Positions 1-8,022 of a stretch of 32,678 nucleotides of DNA are shown one piece after another (the first letter of the stretch is position 1; every line of letters begins with the position of its first letter). Where the stretch lies: NCBI GenBank assembly GCA_001820485.1, contig MHPU01000029.1:1-32678 (forward strand). The letters are read 5' to 3'. This DNA is from Candidatus Staskawiczbacteria bacterium RIFOXYD1_FULL_32_13. GTDB lineage: Bacteria; Patescibacteriota; Minisyncoccia; Minisyncoccales; Staskawiczbacteraceae. The position numbers and the translations under genes are program-made. The notes below the pieces were generated by a model that ran no database searches, had not been told where the DNA came from, and saw nothing but the letters and a program-made list of their open reading frames with translations.

Positions 1-63
1 AAGGAATTGAACCCTCATCTATCCCTTAGGACGGGACTGTTCTATCCGTTGAACTACAGGAGC
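1..63 (-). tRNA. tRNA-Arg (anticodon CCT), 3' end cut by window edge
   Basis: Reverse complement GCTCCTG-TA-GTTC..GAAC-A-GTCCC-GTCCTAA-GGGAT-..-GAGGGTTCAATTCCTT folds as acceptor/D/anticodon/T arms; anticodon CCT. Confidence 0.85.
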
Positions 64-111
64 TTTTAATTCCTTTAATGTTATCAGAATTTGTTTTTAT
101 TCTCAATAACC

Positions 112-139
112 TTGACATATAAATTAAATTGTGTATAAT
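112..139 (+). promoter_or_regulatory. sigma70-type promoter of csrA
   Basis: TTGACA (112-117) N16 TATAAT (134-139). Confidence 0.75.
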
Positions 140-179
140 TAAAATAGTTTTTTTCCCCCCGTTCCGGTTTCTCTCACAA

Positions 180-205
180 GGATGGTGGAGTCCATCCAAG
201 GAGGT
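180..205 (+). promoter_or_regulatory. csrA leader hairpin with GGA in loop plus Shine-Dalgarno; candidate CsrA autoregulatory site
   Basis: GGATGG-TGGAGT-CCATCC hairpin (180-197) followed by AAGGAGGT (198-205) and ATG at 210. Confidence 0.55.
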
Positions 206-209
206 TATT

Positions 210-449
210 ATGACTCTCGTTCTTTCTCGGCATCGTGATGAAAGTATCATCATTGGTGACAACGTGGTTGTCACAATCGTGGACATCCGCGGGGACAAAG
301 TGCGCCTGGGAATTCAGGCACCAACGGACGTGCCCGTACACCGTCAAGAGGTGTACGACGCCATCAAACGCGAAAACGAAAAGGCGGCGCATCTGCAGTC
401 TGCGGACACTTGCGAAATCAAGGCGGTACACGTGCCTCGAACACGCTGA
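210..449 (+). CDS. csrA: carbon storage regulator CsrA
   Basis: MTLVLSRHRDESIIIGDNVVVTIVDIRGDKVRLGIQAPTDVPVHRQEVYDAI matches the CsrA family; start chosen at ATG 210 with strong SD rather than 129. Confidence 0.95.
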   Translation: MTLVLSRHRDESIIIGDNVVVTIVDIRGDKVRLGIQAPTDVPVHRQEVYDAIKRENEKAAHLQSADTCEIKAVHVPRTR

Positions 450-475
450 GATTGCCCTATTGCCCCGGGGCAATG

Positions 476-515
476 GTGCGGCTAGTTAGTAGTTATGACT
501 AGTCGCACTTTTTTA
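476..515 (+). terminator. Rho-independent terminator of csrA
   Basis: GTGCGGCTAGT...ACTAGTCGCAC followed by T-run; preceded by perfect palindrome ATTGCCCCGGGGCAAT (459-474). Confidence 0.85.
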
Positions 516-543
516 TTTACAAAAAATAATGTAATATCAAGAT

Positions 544-1407
544 ATGATTATAGATACACACTCTCATTTAAATTTTAAAGCTTATGATTCTGATAGAGAT
601 GAGGTTATAAAAAGAACTCAAGAAAATGAGATTATTTGTATTGATGTTGGAACAAAATATGAAACTTCAAAAAATGCAGTTGAGTTAGCAGAACAAAATG
701 AAAATATTTTTGCATCTATTGGCTTGCATCCAATTCATATAAAAACAGATTTGCTAAGGTTAAGGATGGATGAAAGCGAGGGAGGGTTTGAGCCTTTGGG
801 TGAAGAATTTGATAAATCAAAGTATTTAGAACTTGCAAAATCATCAAAAAAAATTGTTGCAGTGGGGGAGATCGGACTAGATTATTACTATAAACCAAAA
901 GGAACTGCTAAAAAAGAATTATTTAAACAAAAGCAAAAACAGGTTTTTATAGCTCAACTTGAAATGGCAGAAGAACTTAATTTACCAGTTATTGTGCATA
1001 CTCGCGTGGCTTTTGATGATACTTATAATATATTAAAATCACAAATCACAAATCACAAATCACAAAAACGGGGAGTAATTCATTGTTTTGTAGGCAATTG
1101 GCAAGAGGCACAAAAATATTTGGAGCTTGGGTTCTATTTAGGTATAAATGGTGTTTTGTATAAGCAAGATATCACAGAAACAATAATGAATTGCCCGCTT
1201 GATAGAATTTTAGTTGAAACTGATTGTCCATACTTAACTCCCTTGCCCGTCGAAGCCTTGGCAAAGGCGGGGCCAGATGGATATGTTAGAAATGAGCCGA
1301 TTTTTGTAAAACATATAATTCAAAAAATTGCAGATTTGAAAAACATAGGCTATGATCAAGTTGTAGAAATCACTACTCAAAACGCTAAAAAACTTTTTGG
1401 AATTTAA
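544..1407 (+). CDS. tatD: TatD family hydrolase/DNase
   Basis: MIIDTHSHLNF..., VGEIGLDYYY, VIVHTR, VIHCFVG, LVETDCPYLTP motifs. Confidence 0.92.
   Translation: MIIDTHSHLNFKAYDSDRDEVIKRTQENEIICIDVGTKYETSKNAVELAEQNENIFASIGLHPIHIKTDLLRLRMDESEGGFEPLGEEFDKSKYLELAKSSKKIVAVGEIGLDYYYKPKGTAKKELFKQKQKQVFIAQLEMAEELNLPVIVHTRVAFDDTYNILKSQITNHKSQKRGVIHCFVGNWQEAQKYLELGFYLGINGVLYKQDITETIMNCPLDRILVETDCPYLTPLPVEALAKAGPDGYVRNEPIFVKHIIQKIADLKNIGYDQVVEITTQNAKKLFGI
1037..1064 (+). repeat. 4x tandem heptamer AATCACA inside tatD
   Basis: Direct reading; encodes KSQITNHKSQ. Confidence 0.95.
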
Positions 1408-1422
1408 AGAAGGGAAATTCGT

Positions 1423-1638
1423 ATGGGAAAGTTACTTGTTGTTATTTGCATGATTGTTCTTTTCGCTTTTTGGATTTCAGGAGTTCTACTTCTTGATTGC
1501 GGAACTATTTTGATGACCATAGAAATACTGAGAATAAGTTTCTGTGTTGTGTTTGTGTTTTCAGTAATTATGATTATTCCAGCAAATTGGATCTTTATGA
1601 CTTATTTTTTCCGTAGAAGACGGAAAAGACAAGAATAA
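1423..1638 (+). CDS. small membrane protein (two predicted TM segments)
   Basis: 71 aa, hydrophobic, SD AGAAGGG upstream, terminator immediately downstream. Confidence 0.65.
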   Translation: MGKLLVVICMIVLFAFWISGVLLLDCGTILMTIEILRISFCVVFVFSVIMIIPANWIFMTYFFRRRRKRQE

Positions 1639-1643
1639 AGGTC

Positions 1644-1667
1644 GTGCCCTTTTATGGGCTTTTTTTG
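1644..1667 (+). terminator. Rho-independent terminator
   Basis: GCCC-TTTTAT-GGGC followed by TTTTTTT. Confidence 0.8.
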
Positions 1668-1698
1668 TAAAAATATTTTATTCGTGAATAATTAGTAG

Positions 1699-1734
1699 TG
1701 TATATTAATTATGCTATAGCATTGTTAATATACA
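1699..1734 (+). repeat. 36-bp near-perfect palindrome, family A, left copy
   Basis: TGTATATTAA-TT-ATGCTATAGCAT-TG-TTAATATACA; 10-bp perfect arms and 12-bp palindromic core; overlaps the predicted -35 region of the next gene. Confidence 0.93.
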
Positions 1735-1777
1735 TTAGTTATGTTTTATGATATAATAAAAAAATTAGATTTAAATT

Positions 1778-2356
1778 ATGTTAAGAAAAAATAATTTAGT
1801 AAATTTTAGAAGGGCACGTTCGGAAATTGTTGTAGATATTTTGAGTATATTAATTTTGACCGGCGTGATTATGATTGCAACTACCTCCCCTTATTTTATC
1901 GTTAATATTTTAAAAGGTTTTAAGCAACTTAAAAAGTATCCAGATAAAAAAGTTCGTAGTGCTTTTTACAATTTAAAAAAGCAAGGATTAATTGATTTTG
2001 AAAATAAGAAGGGGCAGATTTTTTTCTCTCTTACTGATGTTGGTAAGAAGAAAGCTAGTTGGATGAAAATAGATAATTTGGAGATTGAAAAACCAAAAAA
2101 ATGGGATAAAAAGTGGCGAATGGTAATGTTTGATATTGCTCAGGCGAAAAGACAAGAAAGGGAAGCTTTGCGTGGAAAATTAAAACAACTTGGATTTTTT
2201 CTTTTTCAAAAAAGTGTTTGGGTGATTCCATATAAATGCGACAAAGAAATTGAGATGCTTAAAAAGTTTTTTGGTCTTAAAGATTCTGAAATTAGATTAA
2301 TAACAATTGACAATATTGGCGAAGATGGGGAATTAAGAAAATTTTTTAAATTATAG
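1778..2356 (+). CDS. PaaX-like / Cas2-like domain protein (copy 1), N-terminal hydrophobic helix + wHTH + Cas2-like domain
   Basis: 192 aa; ...KKWDKKWRMVMFDIAQAKRQEREALRGKLKQLGFFLFQKSVWVIPY... resembles the Cas2-like domain of PaaX-family proteins; paralogue of 13693..14271. Confidence 0.8.
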   Translation: MLRKNNLVNFRRARSEIVVDILSILILTGVIMIATTSPYFIVNILKGFKQLKKYPDKKVRSAFYNLKKQGLIDFENKKGQIFFSLTDVGKKKASWMKIDNLEIEKPKKWDKKWRMVMFDIAQAKRQEREALRGKLKQLGFFLFQKSVWVIPYKCDKEIEMLKKFFGLKDSEIRLITIDNIGEDGELRKFFKL

Positions 2357-2392
2357 ATTTCAAATCGTATATATTTCTGTATTTAGTATTGG

Positions 2393-2428
2393 TGTATATT
2401 AATTGTGCTATGGCTGAGATAATATACA
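2393..2428 (+). repeat. 36-bp palindrome, family A, right copy
   Basis: TGTATATTAA-TT-GTGCTATGGCTG-AG-ATAATATACA, same length and orientation as the left copy. Confidence 0.92.
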
Positions 2429-2481
2429 TAAATAATTTAAAGAATTACAAATAATTATGTGGAAATATATGAGAAATGAAA

Positions 2482-2516
2482 CAAAAAAAGAACCACCGTG
2501 GCCGAAGCTGGTGGTT
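2482..2516 (-). terminator. Rho-independent terminator for minus-strand gene 2546..2965
   Basis: Minus strand AACCACCAGCTTCGGCCACGGTGGTT followed by CTTTTTTT. Confidence 0.8.
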
Positions 2517-2545
2517 TTGAGTTTTTTTTCTTTCTGTTTTCGAAA

Positions 2546-2965
2546 CTATTCTATTTTCCTATATTTATTGTAATGGAGTGGAGCCCTACTCCATTCGTCT
2601 AGCGTTTTTTCGTCTATGCCACGTAGAATTATCCATCGTGGATCTCTCTTAACGTACCCTGGTGTACTTGGGTCGAGTTCTTCGAGAACAGCGATACCCC
2701 TATTGTAGTCGCCAAAATAAAAACCATATTCCTTTCTATAAGTTAGTCCAAATTGTTCCTTGGTGATTTCTTGACAATTTACCAAGGTTACCATCATTTG
2801 ACAAAGTTCGTCAATTTGACGATGTTGTTTTTCTAGATGGTTTTTATTGGAATAGAAACTAATGAGCATTGAAAGGATTAACAAAAATACAATGGTCAAT
2901 AAACACCAATTTAATTTGATTAGGTTGGCGTTTAACTTCACTTGGAGGCTCTCAAAAGTATCCAT
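2546..2965 (-). CDS. hypothetical membrane-anchored protein
   Basis: 139 aa with one TM helix (WCLLTIVFLLILSMLISFY), SD AAAGGATC, own terminator. Confidence 0.75.
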   Translation of the reverse strand: MDTFESLQVKLNANLIKLNWCLLTIVFLLILSMLISFYSNKNHLEKQHRQIDELCQMMVTLVNCQEITKEQFGLTYRKEYGFYFGDYNRGIAVLEELDPSTPGYVKRDPRWIILRGIDEKTLDEWSRAPLHYNKYRKIE

Positions 2966-3105
2966 AGTTGATCCTTTTCCGTGAAAGTTTGAAGGTGGAT
3001 CTTGCTGATTTTGTACTATTTAAATGTTTGCATGTATTATAGAATAAGTCAAGGTTTACGACAGTCAATAACTTTGATAGAATAAAGAAATTATTTATAA
3101 CTGCT

Positions 3106-5625
3106 ATGAAAAAATATATTCCAAATAAAATAGAAAAAAAGTGGCAAAAGATCTGGGAGCAGAAAAAGATTTTTGAGGCAAAAAATCCTTCGACTCGCTC
3201 TGCTCGCTCAGGACAAAGTAAAAAACAGAAGTTTTTTACTTTGGTTGAGTTTCCTTATCCATCTGGAGATGGTTTACACGTAGGGCATTGCAGAAGTTAT
3301 ACAGGTTTAGATATTATTTCTCGTAAGAAAAGAATGGAGGGTAAAAATGTTTTGTTTCCAATTGGCTGGGATGCTTTTGGTTTGCCTACAGAAAATTATG
3401 CAATTAAAAAAGGCATTCATCCAAGTGTTGCTACAAAAAGAAACACCGACACATTTCGCAAGCAATTAAAAAGTTTGGGATTTTCTTTTGATTGGTCGCG
3501 TGAAGTAAATACCACAGACCCTGCTTACTATAAATGGACTCAATGGATTTTTTTGCAATTATTTAAAAATAATTTAGCTTACAAAGATAAAATTGCAATT
3601 AATTGGTGTTCTTCTTGCAAAATTGGCCTTGCTAATGAAGAAGTAGTTGCAGGAAATTGTGAAAGATGTGGCACAAAAGTTGAAAAAAAAGAAAAGGATC
3701 AATGGATGATTAAAATTACCAAGTATGCAGATAGATTGATTAAAGATTTGGATAATGTAAATTATTTGGAAAAAATAAAAATTCAGCAAAAAGAGTGGAT
3801 AGGGAAATCAGAAGGAATCAATATTGATTATAAAATTGAGGGACAAGCCTTTGCTGAAGCTTCGGCGGACAAGCAAAATAAAATCATTTCTGTTTTTACA
3901 ACAAGACCTGATACAAACTTTGGAGCTACTTTTTTGGTAGCAGGTCCAGATAGTAATTTTGTAAAAGAGAATTTAGAAACATTTCCAGAAAAAGAAAAAG
4001 TAAAGGAATATATAAAAGAAGCTTTGGCAAAAGCAGATATAGAAAGAACTGCCGAGGGTCGCAAAAAAACTGGAGTAGCTACTGGTTGGTATGCAATAAA
4101 TAATTTAAATAATAGAAAAATGCCAATTTATGTTGGTGATTTTGTGCTTGGGCAATTTGGTACTGGTTGCGTTGTTGGAGTTCCGGGACATGACTTAAGA
4201 GATTTTGAATTTGCAAAAGCAATGAACTTGGAAGTTATTAGGGTTGTTATTGGAAAAGATGGTGATACTTCAGAAATAACAGATGCAAAACAAGTACAAG
4301 AAGAAGTTGGCATAATGATAAATAGCGGATTTTTAGATGGCAAAGATATTCATGAAGCTACAAAATTGATAATGGATTATATAGAAGAAAAGGGCTGGGG
4401 TAAAAAAATAATAAATTATAAATTAAGAGATTGGGTATTTTCGCGCCAGCATTATTGGGGCGAGCCAATCCCTCTTATATATTGCAGTGATTGCGGGTGG
4501 GTGGCGGTACCAGAAAAAGACTTGCCAGTAGAACTTCCAAAAGTAAAAAAATATGAACCAACCGATAACGGAGAATCGCCACTTGCGGTAATTGAAAAAT
4601 GGGTAAATACAAAATGTCCAAAATGTGGCGGGCCTGCAAAAAGGGAAACTGATACAATGCCAAATTGGGCTGGTTCAAATTGGTATTTTTTGGCATATAC
4701 TTTTGCCAAAAATGGAAAATATAATTGGAATAATAAAGATATAGAAAGTTTTATGCCAGTTGATTGGTATAATGGTGGAATGGAGCACACCACTTTGCAT
4801 TTGCTTTATTCCAGATTTATTTTTAAATTCTTGTGGGATATTGGAGCAGTTCCAAAATCAATTGGAAGTGAGCCATATATGAAACGCACTTCCCACGGAA
4901 TGGTTTTAGGGGAAGGGGGAATTAAAATGTCAAAATCAAAAGGAAATGTAATTAATCCAGATACAGTGGTTAAAGATTTTGGAGCTGATACTTTGCGTAT
5001 TTACGAAATGTTTATGGGGCCATTTGATCAAGCAATTCCTTGGGATACAAAAGGAGTAATTGGATCACGTAGATTTTTGGAAAAAATATATAATTTAATT
5101 TCAAATTTCAAATTTCAAATTTCAAATTCAAAGGGTGTAATAAAATCTAAAATTGAAAATAGCGAACTAGATGCAGTTTTACACAAGACTATCAAAAAAG
5201 TGAGCGAGGATATTGAGTCAATGAGATTTAATACTGCAGTTTCTGCACTTATGATTTTGGTTAATGCGTTTTATGAATATCAAGAAAGTTTAACAAAAGA
5301 TAATGTAAAAAATCTTTTATTAATTCTTTCACCTTTTGCTCCACATTTAGCAGAAGAACTTTGGAGTGAAATGAAATTTAAGGGTTTGGCTTGCCAGCAA
5401 CCTTGGCCAAAATATGATGAAAAATTAATTACATCAGAAAAAGTTTTGTTGATAGTACAAATAAATGGTAAAGTAAGAGATAAAATAGAAGCTAGTTCTG
5501 GACTTTTGCAAACTGATGCTGAAAAACTTGTTAAAGAGTCAGAAAAATTAAAAGTGCACTTGGAAGGTAAACAGATTCGCAAAATAATTTATATAAAAGA
5601 TAAATTAATTAATATTGTAATATAA
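3106..5625 (+). CDS. leuS: leucyl-tRNA synthetase
   Basis: FPYPSGDGLHVGHCRSYTGLDI, GWDAFGLPTENYA, KMSKSKGNVINPD motifs. Confidence 0.97.
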   Translation: MKKYIPNKIEKKWQKIWEQKKIFEAKNPSTRSARSGQSKKQKFFTLVEFPYPSGDGLHVGHCRSYTGLDIISRKKRMEGKNVLFPIGWDAFGLPTENYAIKKGIHPSVATKRNTDTFRKQLKSLGFSFDWSREVNTTDPAYYKWTQWIFLQLFKNNLAYKDKIAINWCSSCKIGLANEEVVAGNCERCGTKVEKKEKDQWMIKITKYADRLIKDLDNVNYLEKIKIQQKEWIGKSEGINIDYKIEGQAFAEASADKQNKIISVFTTRPDTNFGATFLVAGPDSNFVKENLETFPEKEKVKEYIKEALAKADIERTAEGRKKTGVATGWYAINNLNNRKMPIYVGDFVLGQFGTGCVVGVPGHDLRDFEFAKAMNLEVIRVVIGKDGDTSEITDAKQVQEEVGIMINSGFLDGKDIHEATKLIMDYIEEKGWGKKIINYKLRDWVFSRQHYWGEPIPLIYCSDCGWVAVPEKDLPVELPKVKKYEPTDNGESPLAVIEKWVNTKCPKCGGPAKRETDTMPNWAGSNWYFLAYTFAKNGKYNWNNKDIESFMPVDWYNGGMEHTTLHLLYSRFIFKFLWDIGAVPKSIGSEPYMKRTSHGMVLGEGGIKMSKSKGNVINPDTVVKDFGADTLRIYEMFMGPFDQAIPWDTKGVIGSRRFLEKIYNLISNFKFQISNSKGVIKSKIENSELDAVLHKTIKKVSEDIESMRFNTAVSALMILVNAFYEYQESLTKDNVKNLLLILSPFAPHLAEELWSEMKFKGLACQQPWPKYDEKLITSEKVLLIVQINGKVRDKIEASSGLLQTDAEKLVKESEKLKVHLEGKQIRKIIYIKDKLINIVI
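3186..3213 (+). repeat. in-frame dispersed repeat (TCCTTCGACTCGCTC..GCTCAGGA family) in leuS
   Basis: Inverted-repeat-like element encoding PSTRSARSGQ; related to the reverse complement of 10067-10087. Confidence 0.8.
3841..3874 (+). repeat. in-frame dispersed repeat GGACAAGCCTTTGCTGAAGCTTCGGCGGACAAGC in leuS
   Basis: GGACAAGC flanks on both sides; encodes GQAFAEASADKQ, absent from the usual LeuRS consensus. Confidence 0.7.
5101..5128 (+). repeat. 4x tandem heptamer TCAAATT in leuS
   Basis: Direct reading; encodes SNFKFQISNS. Confidence 0.95.
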
Positions 5626-5631
5626 TAAACT

Positions 5632-5703
5632 GTCATTCCCGCAAAAGCGGGAATCCAGAGTACGAGTGTTTAACCCTGGATTCCCAATCAAGTTGGGAAT
5701 GAC
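5632..5703. repeat. 72-bp intergenic inverted-repeat element, copy 1
   Basis: GTCATTCCCGCAAAAGCGGGAATCCAG...CTGGATTCCCAATCAAGTTGGGAATGAC; second copy at 10486..10557. Confidence 0.92.
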
Positions 5704-5737
5704 GCGAAGGAAAAAACAAAAATTAAAGTAAAAATTT

Positions 5738-6352
5738 ATGAAACAGGAAAAATTATCAGGAGAAACAAAAGAGCTTTCACCTCAAGAGATAAGGGAATCT
5801 GTTTTAAGTTTGAAACAAGAATTAGAGTTGACAGATGAACAAGTTGAAAAATTTGTAAAGATACTCGCCTTGTGGCAATCCGTTGAGCCACCAAAAGGCA
5901 CGCGTGGTAAAAGTGGAGAAGAATTTTTTTCAAAGAAGTGGGAGGATTTTTTAAAGGGAACCGAAGAGAGGTTGAGAGAATTAGAAGAAGACAATAATTC
6001 TTCAGAAATTATATTAGAACTTAAGAACGGTACATTTAAATATGGCACAAATAATTTTTATATGGATTTTGATTCAGATGTGATGTTGAATGATGATGGT
6101 ATTCTTTCTTTGGGCAAGCTTGGACGTGGTAGTAAACCGGTTTATTTAAATTGCGAACATAACGGAGTATGGAGAGATGTTTGCAATGAAAGATTGAAAC
6201 AAGTAGTCCATTTGCTAAAAGTTGTTGATGATCGTTACCATCATGGTGGTGAGCCAGCATCAACGAATGATTCAGCACAAGAGGAAATGAAGGAAATTAT
6301 ATATGAACTTTATGAAAAATATAATATACCACCTTGGTTTTTAATGGGATAA
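5738..6352 (+). CDS. hypothetical protein
   Basis: 204-aa ORF with coding-like composition between a repeat and the next + strand gene. Confidence 0.7.
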   Translation: MKQEKLSGETKELSPQEIRESVLSLKQELELTDEQVEKFVKILALWQSVEPPKGTRGKSGEEFFSKKWEDFLKGTEERLRELEEDNNSSEIILELKNGTFKYGTNNFYMDFDSDVMLNDDGILSLGKLGRGSKPVYLNCEHNGVWRDVCNERLKQVVHLLKVVDDRYHHGGEPASTNDSAQEEMKEIIYELYEKYNIPPWFLMG

Positions 6353-6368
6353 TTTAAAAATAAAATTT

Positions 6369-7253
6369 ATGACAGGTGAATTTCGAGAAAACTTAGGGGA
6401 TAATGAGGTAGAAGTGGTACAAGCGCTGGTAGAAGGTGAGGATAAGCCTTTTAATATAACAGAATTTTTACAACAACCAAAAGATGATTATAGTGCATTA
6501 ATTAGGCAAAATGATGTGGAGTCTGATCTAGGACATTGGGAAGGAATGTTTTTATTCACTCAACGCGATGATCATTTAGCCGAAAATTTAAACGAAAAAA
6601 CGCCAGAAAGAAAAAAAGTATTTGATTTTGTGTCGGAAAGACTTTCAGAAAAAATGCTTGTAGATTTGGGTGCGGGTAGGGATCGAGGTCGTATACAAAA
6701 TATGGCACAGAGATTGGGCGCTAAAATATATATTGGGGTTGACAAATTTTTTCCTTATAAAGAACGTGAGGAAATTAATTCTGATCAGGATTTGTCTTAT
6801 GGAGAAAAGCAAGAGGATATGCAAGTCGCTACAATTAAGGGAGATATGTTGGATTTTCTTTCAAGACTTCCCGATAATTCTGTTTGTATTACCATGAACG
6901 GAATAGATATTGATATGGTTACTTCTGAGGCATATATAAATGCTCTTGTAAAAGAAATTATTAGAGTCCTTCATCCTAGTGGGATTGCATTTGGCACAGA
7001 TTCTACCGCCCTTAGAAATATCGCGCAGGCAATTTATCTTAAAGAGGAGCTAGAATATATGGAAAAATTACGCGAAGATGATCCAGAAAAATTTAAAAAA
7101 GAATCGTGGGAGAGCTCTTATCTAGCAACTAAAGAAGCATTGTCGAAAGCTAATCAGCAGATATTAACTGATCTTGACTGTGTAGAGTTTCCCGAAGTTT
7201 TTGGAAAAGGCAGTGCCGTTGAAACTGATTTTATTACAAAAATAAGAAAGTAA
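6369..7253 (+). CDS. class I SAM-dependent methyltransferase-like protein
   Basis: MLVDLGAGRDRGRIQNMAQRLGAKIYIGVDKF ... ATIKGDMLDFLSRLPDNSV ... EIIRVLHPSGIAFGT. Confidence 0.65.
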   Translation: MTGEFRENLGDNEVEVVQALVEGEDKPFNITEFLQQPKDDYSALIRQNDVESDLGHWEGMFLFTQRDDHLAENLNEKTPERKKVFDFVSERLSEKMLVDLGAGRDRGRIQNMAQRLGAKIYIGVDKFFPYKEREEINSDQDLSYGEKQEDMQVATIKGDMLDFLSRLPDNSVCITMNGIDIDMVTSEAYINALVKEIIRVLHPSGIAFGTDSTALRNIAQAIYLKEELEYMEKLREDDPEKFKKESWESSYLATKEALSKANQQILTDLDCVEFPEVFGKGSAVETDFITKIRK

Positions 7254-7298
7254 TTTACATAAAAGATAAATTAATAAATATTGTGGTATAATGCAAAT

Positions 7299-7541
7299 AT
7301 GACAAAAGTAATTTTAACGCCAAAAAAAGCAGAAGAAATTCAAAAAGAAATTTTCCAAAAAATGCCATTAGAAAAGAAAATAAAAATGATTTATGATTTT
7401 TTTAAATTTGTTAAAAAGGTAACTAACAGTAATTATCATTGTGATCCTAGACGTTTGAGTAAAAAAGATTTGGAGGAAATAGGTGGGAAATATTTTATTA
7501 GTAAAGAAGATCTGCCGAAAATAAAAAGTTGGAAATTTTAG
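7299..7541 (+). CDS. small hypothetical protein
   Basis: MTKVILTPKKAEEIQKEIFQKM...; ATG 7299 preferred over upstream start. Confidence 0.55.
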   Translation: MTKVILTPKKAEEIQKEIFQKMPLEKKIKMIYDFFKFVKKVTNSNYHCDPRRLSKKDLEEIGGKYFISKEDLPKIKSWKF

Positions 7542-7573
7542 AAAAATTAGTAAAGGAAACAAAAAATTAAAGT

Positions 7574-7612
7574 AAAAAAAGAGCCCCAGCGCGTTAAAAT
7601 GGTACTGGGGTA
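7574..7612 (-). terminator. Rho-independent terminator for 7659..7940
   Basis: Minus strand CCCCAG...CTGGGG followed by CTCTTTTTTT. Confidence 0.75.
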
Positions 7613-7658
7613 AGCCACGAATTTATCCGTGGCACATGGTACGACGGATGGATATTCG

Positions 7659-7940
7659 CTAGAGTTGTTCAAGCTCGCTTTGTGTGGCTTCAAGCGCACT
7701 TAAAACTCTAGAGCGGACATATTCGTCAGAAGTCGGATTGGAATCCTCAATGAACAAACTCCTGGTTCTTGGCAGTGGTTTCCCAAACCGTTTCTGGATT
7801 AGTTTTTCGAGTTTGGGTCCGCTATAACAGAGCCTGACACATTTTCCACCTATTCCTGATCCTCGCCAAGGATGCCAATCGATACTAAACCCTTCTGGTA
7901 ATTCATCGCGGAGCTTTTCAAGATTGCTATCGGAAAACAT
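7659..7940 (-). CDS. small hypothetical protein (GC-richer islet gene)
   Basis: 93 aa; SD CAGGAGAG before ATG; upstream minus-strand TTGACT-N17-TATTAT promoter; own terminator. Confidence 0.7.
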   Translation of the reverse strand: MFSDSNLEKLRDELPEGFSIDWHPWRGSGIGGKCVRLCYSGPKLEKLIQKRFGKPLPRTRSLFIEDSNPTSDEYVRSRVLSALEATQSELEQL

Positions 7941-8022
7941 CGTAACTCTCCTGTAAGAGGAAAATTTGTAACCATAAACGCATTTGGATAATATAATATT
8001 AATATTTAAAAGTCAATATTTT

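Noticed and set aside
174-473. Minus-strand ORF overlapping csrA
   Set aside because: Shadow ORF; the + strand frame encodes a clear CsrA with SD.
1037-1064. Heptamer tracts as a CRISPR array
   Set aside because: Units are 7 bp with no spacers and lie inside conserved coding sequence.
1778-2356. True CRISPR-Cas locus because of the Cas2-like gene
   Set aside because: No Cas1, effector or repeat-spacer array anywhere in the window; protein architecture is PaaX/wHTH-like.
1699-2428. Flanking palindromes as ordinary Rho-independent terminators
   Set aside because: AT-rich arms, no following T-run, one copy lies upstream of the gene; sequence identity between copies is unexpected for terminators.
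4452-4793. Minus-strand ORFs inside leuS
   Set aside because: Antisense shadows of conserved LeuRS sequence without SD or conserved motifs.
3106-5625. Intein or intron in leuS
   Set aside because: Inserts are short repeat-derived peptides; no splicing motifs and catalytic motifs are contiguous in one frame.
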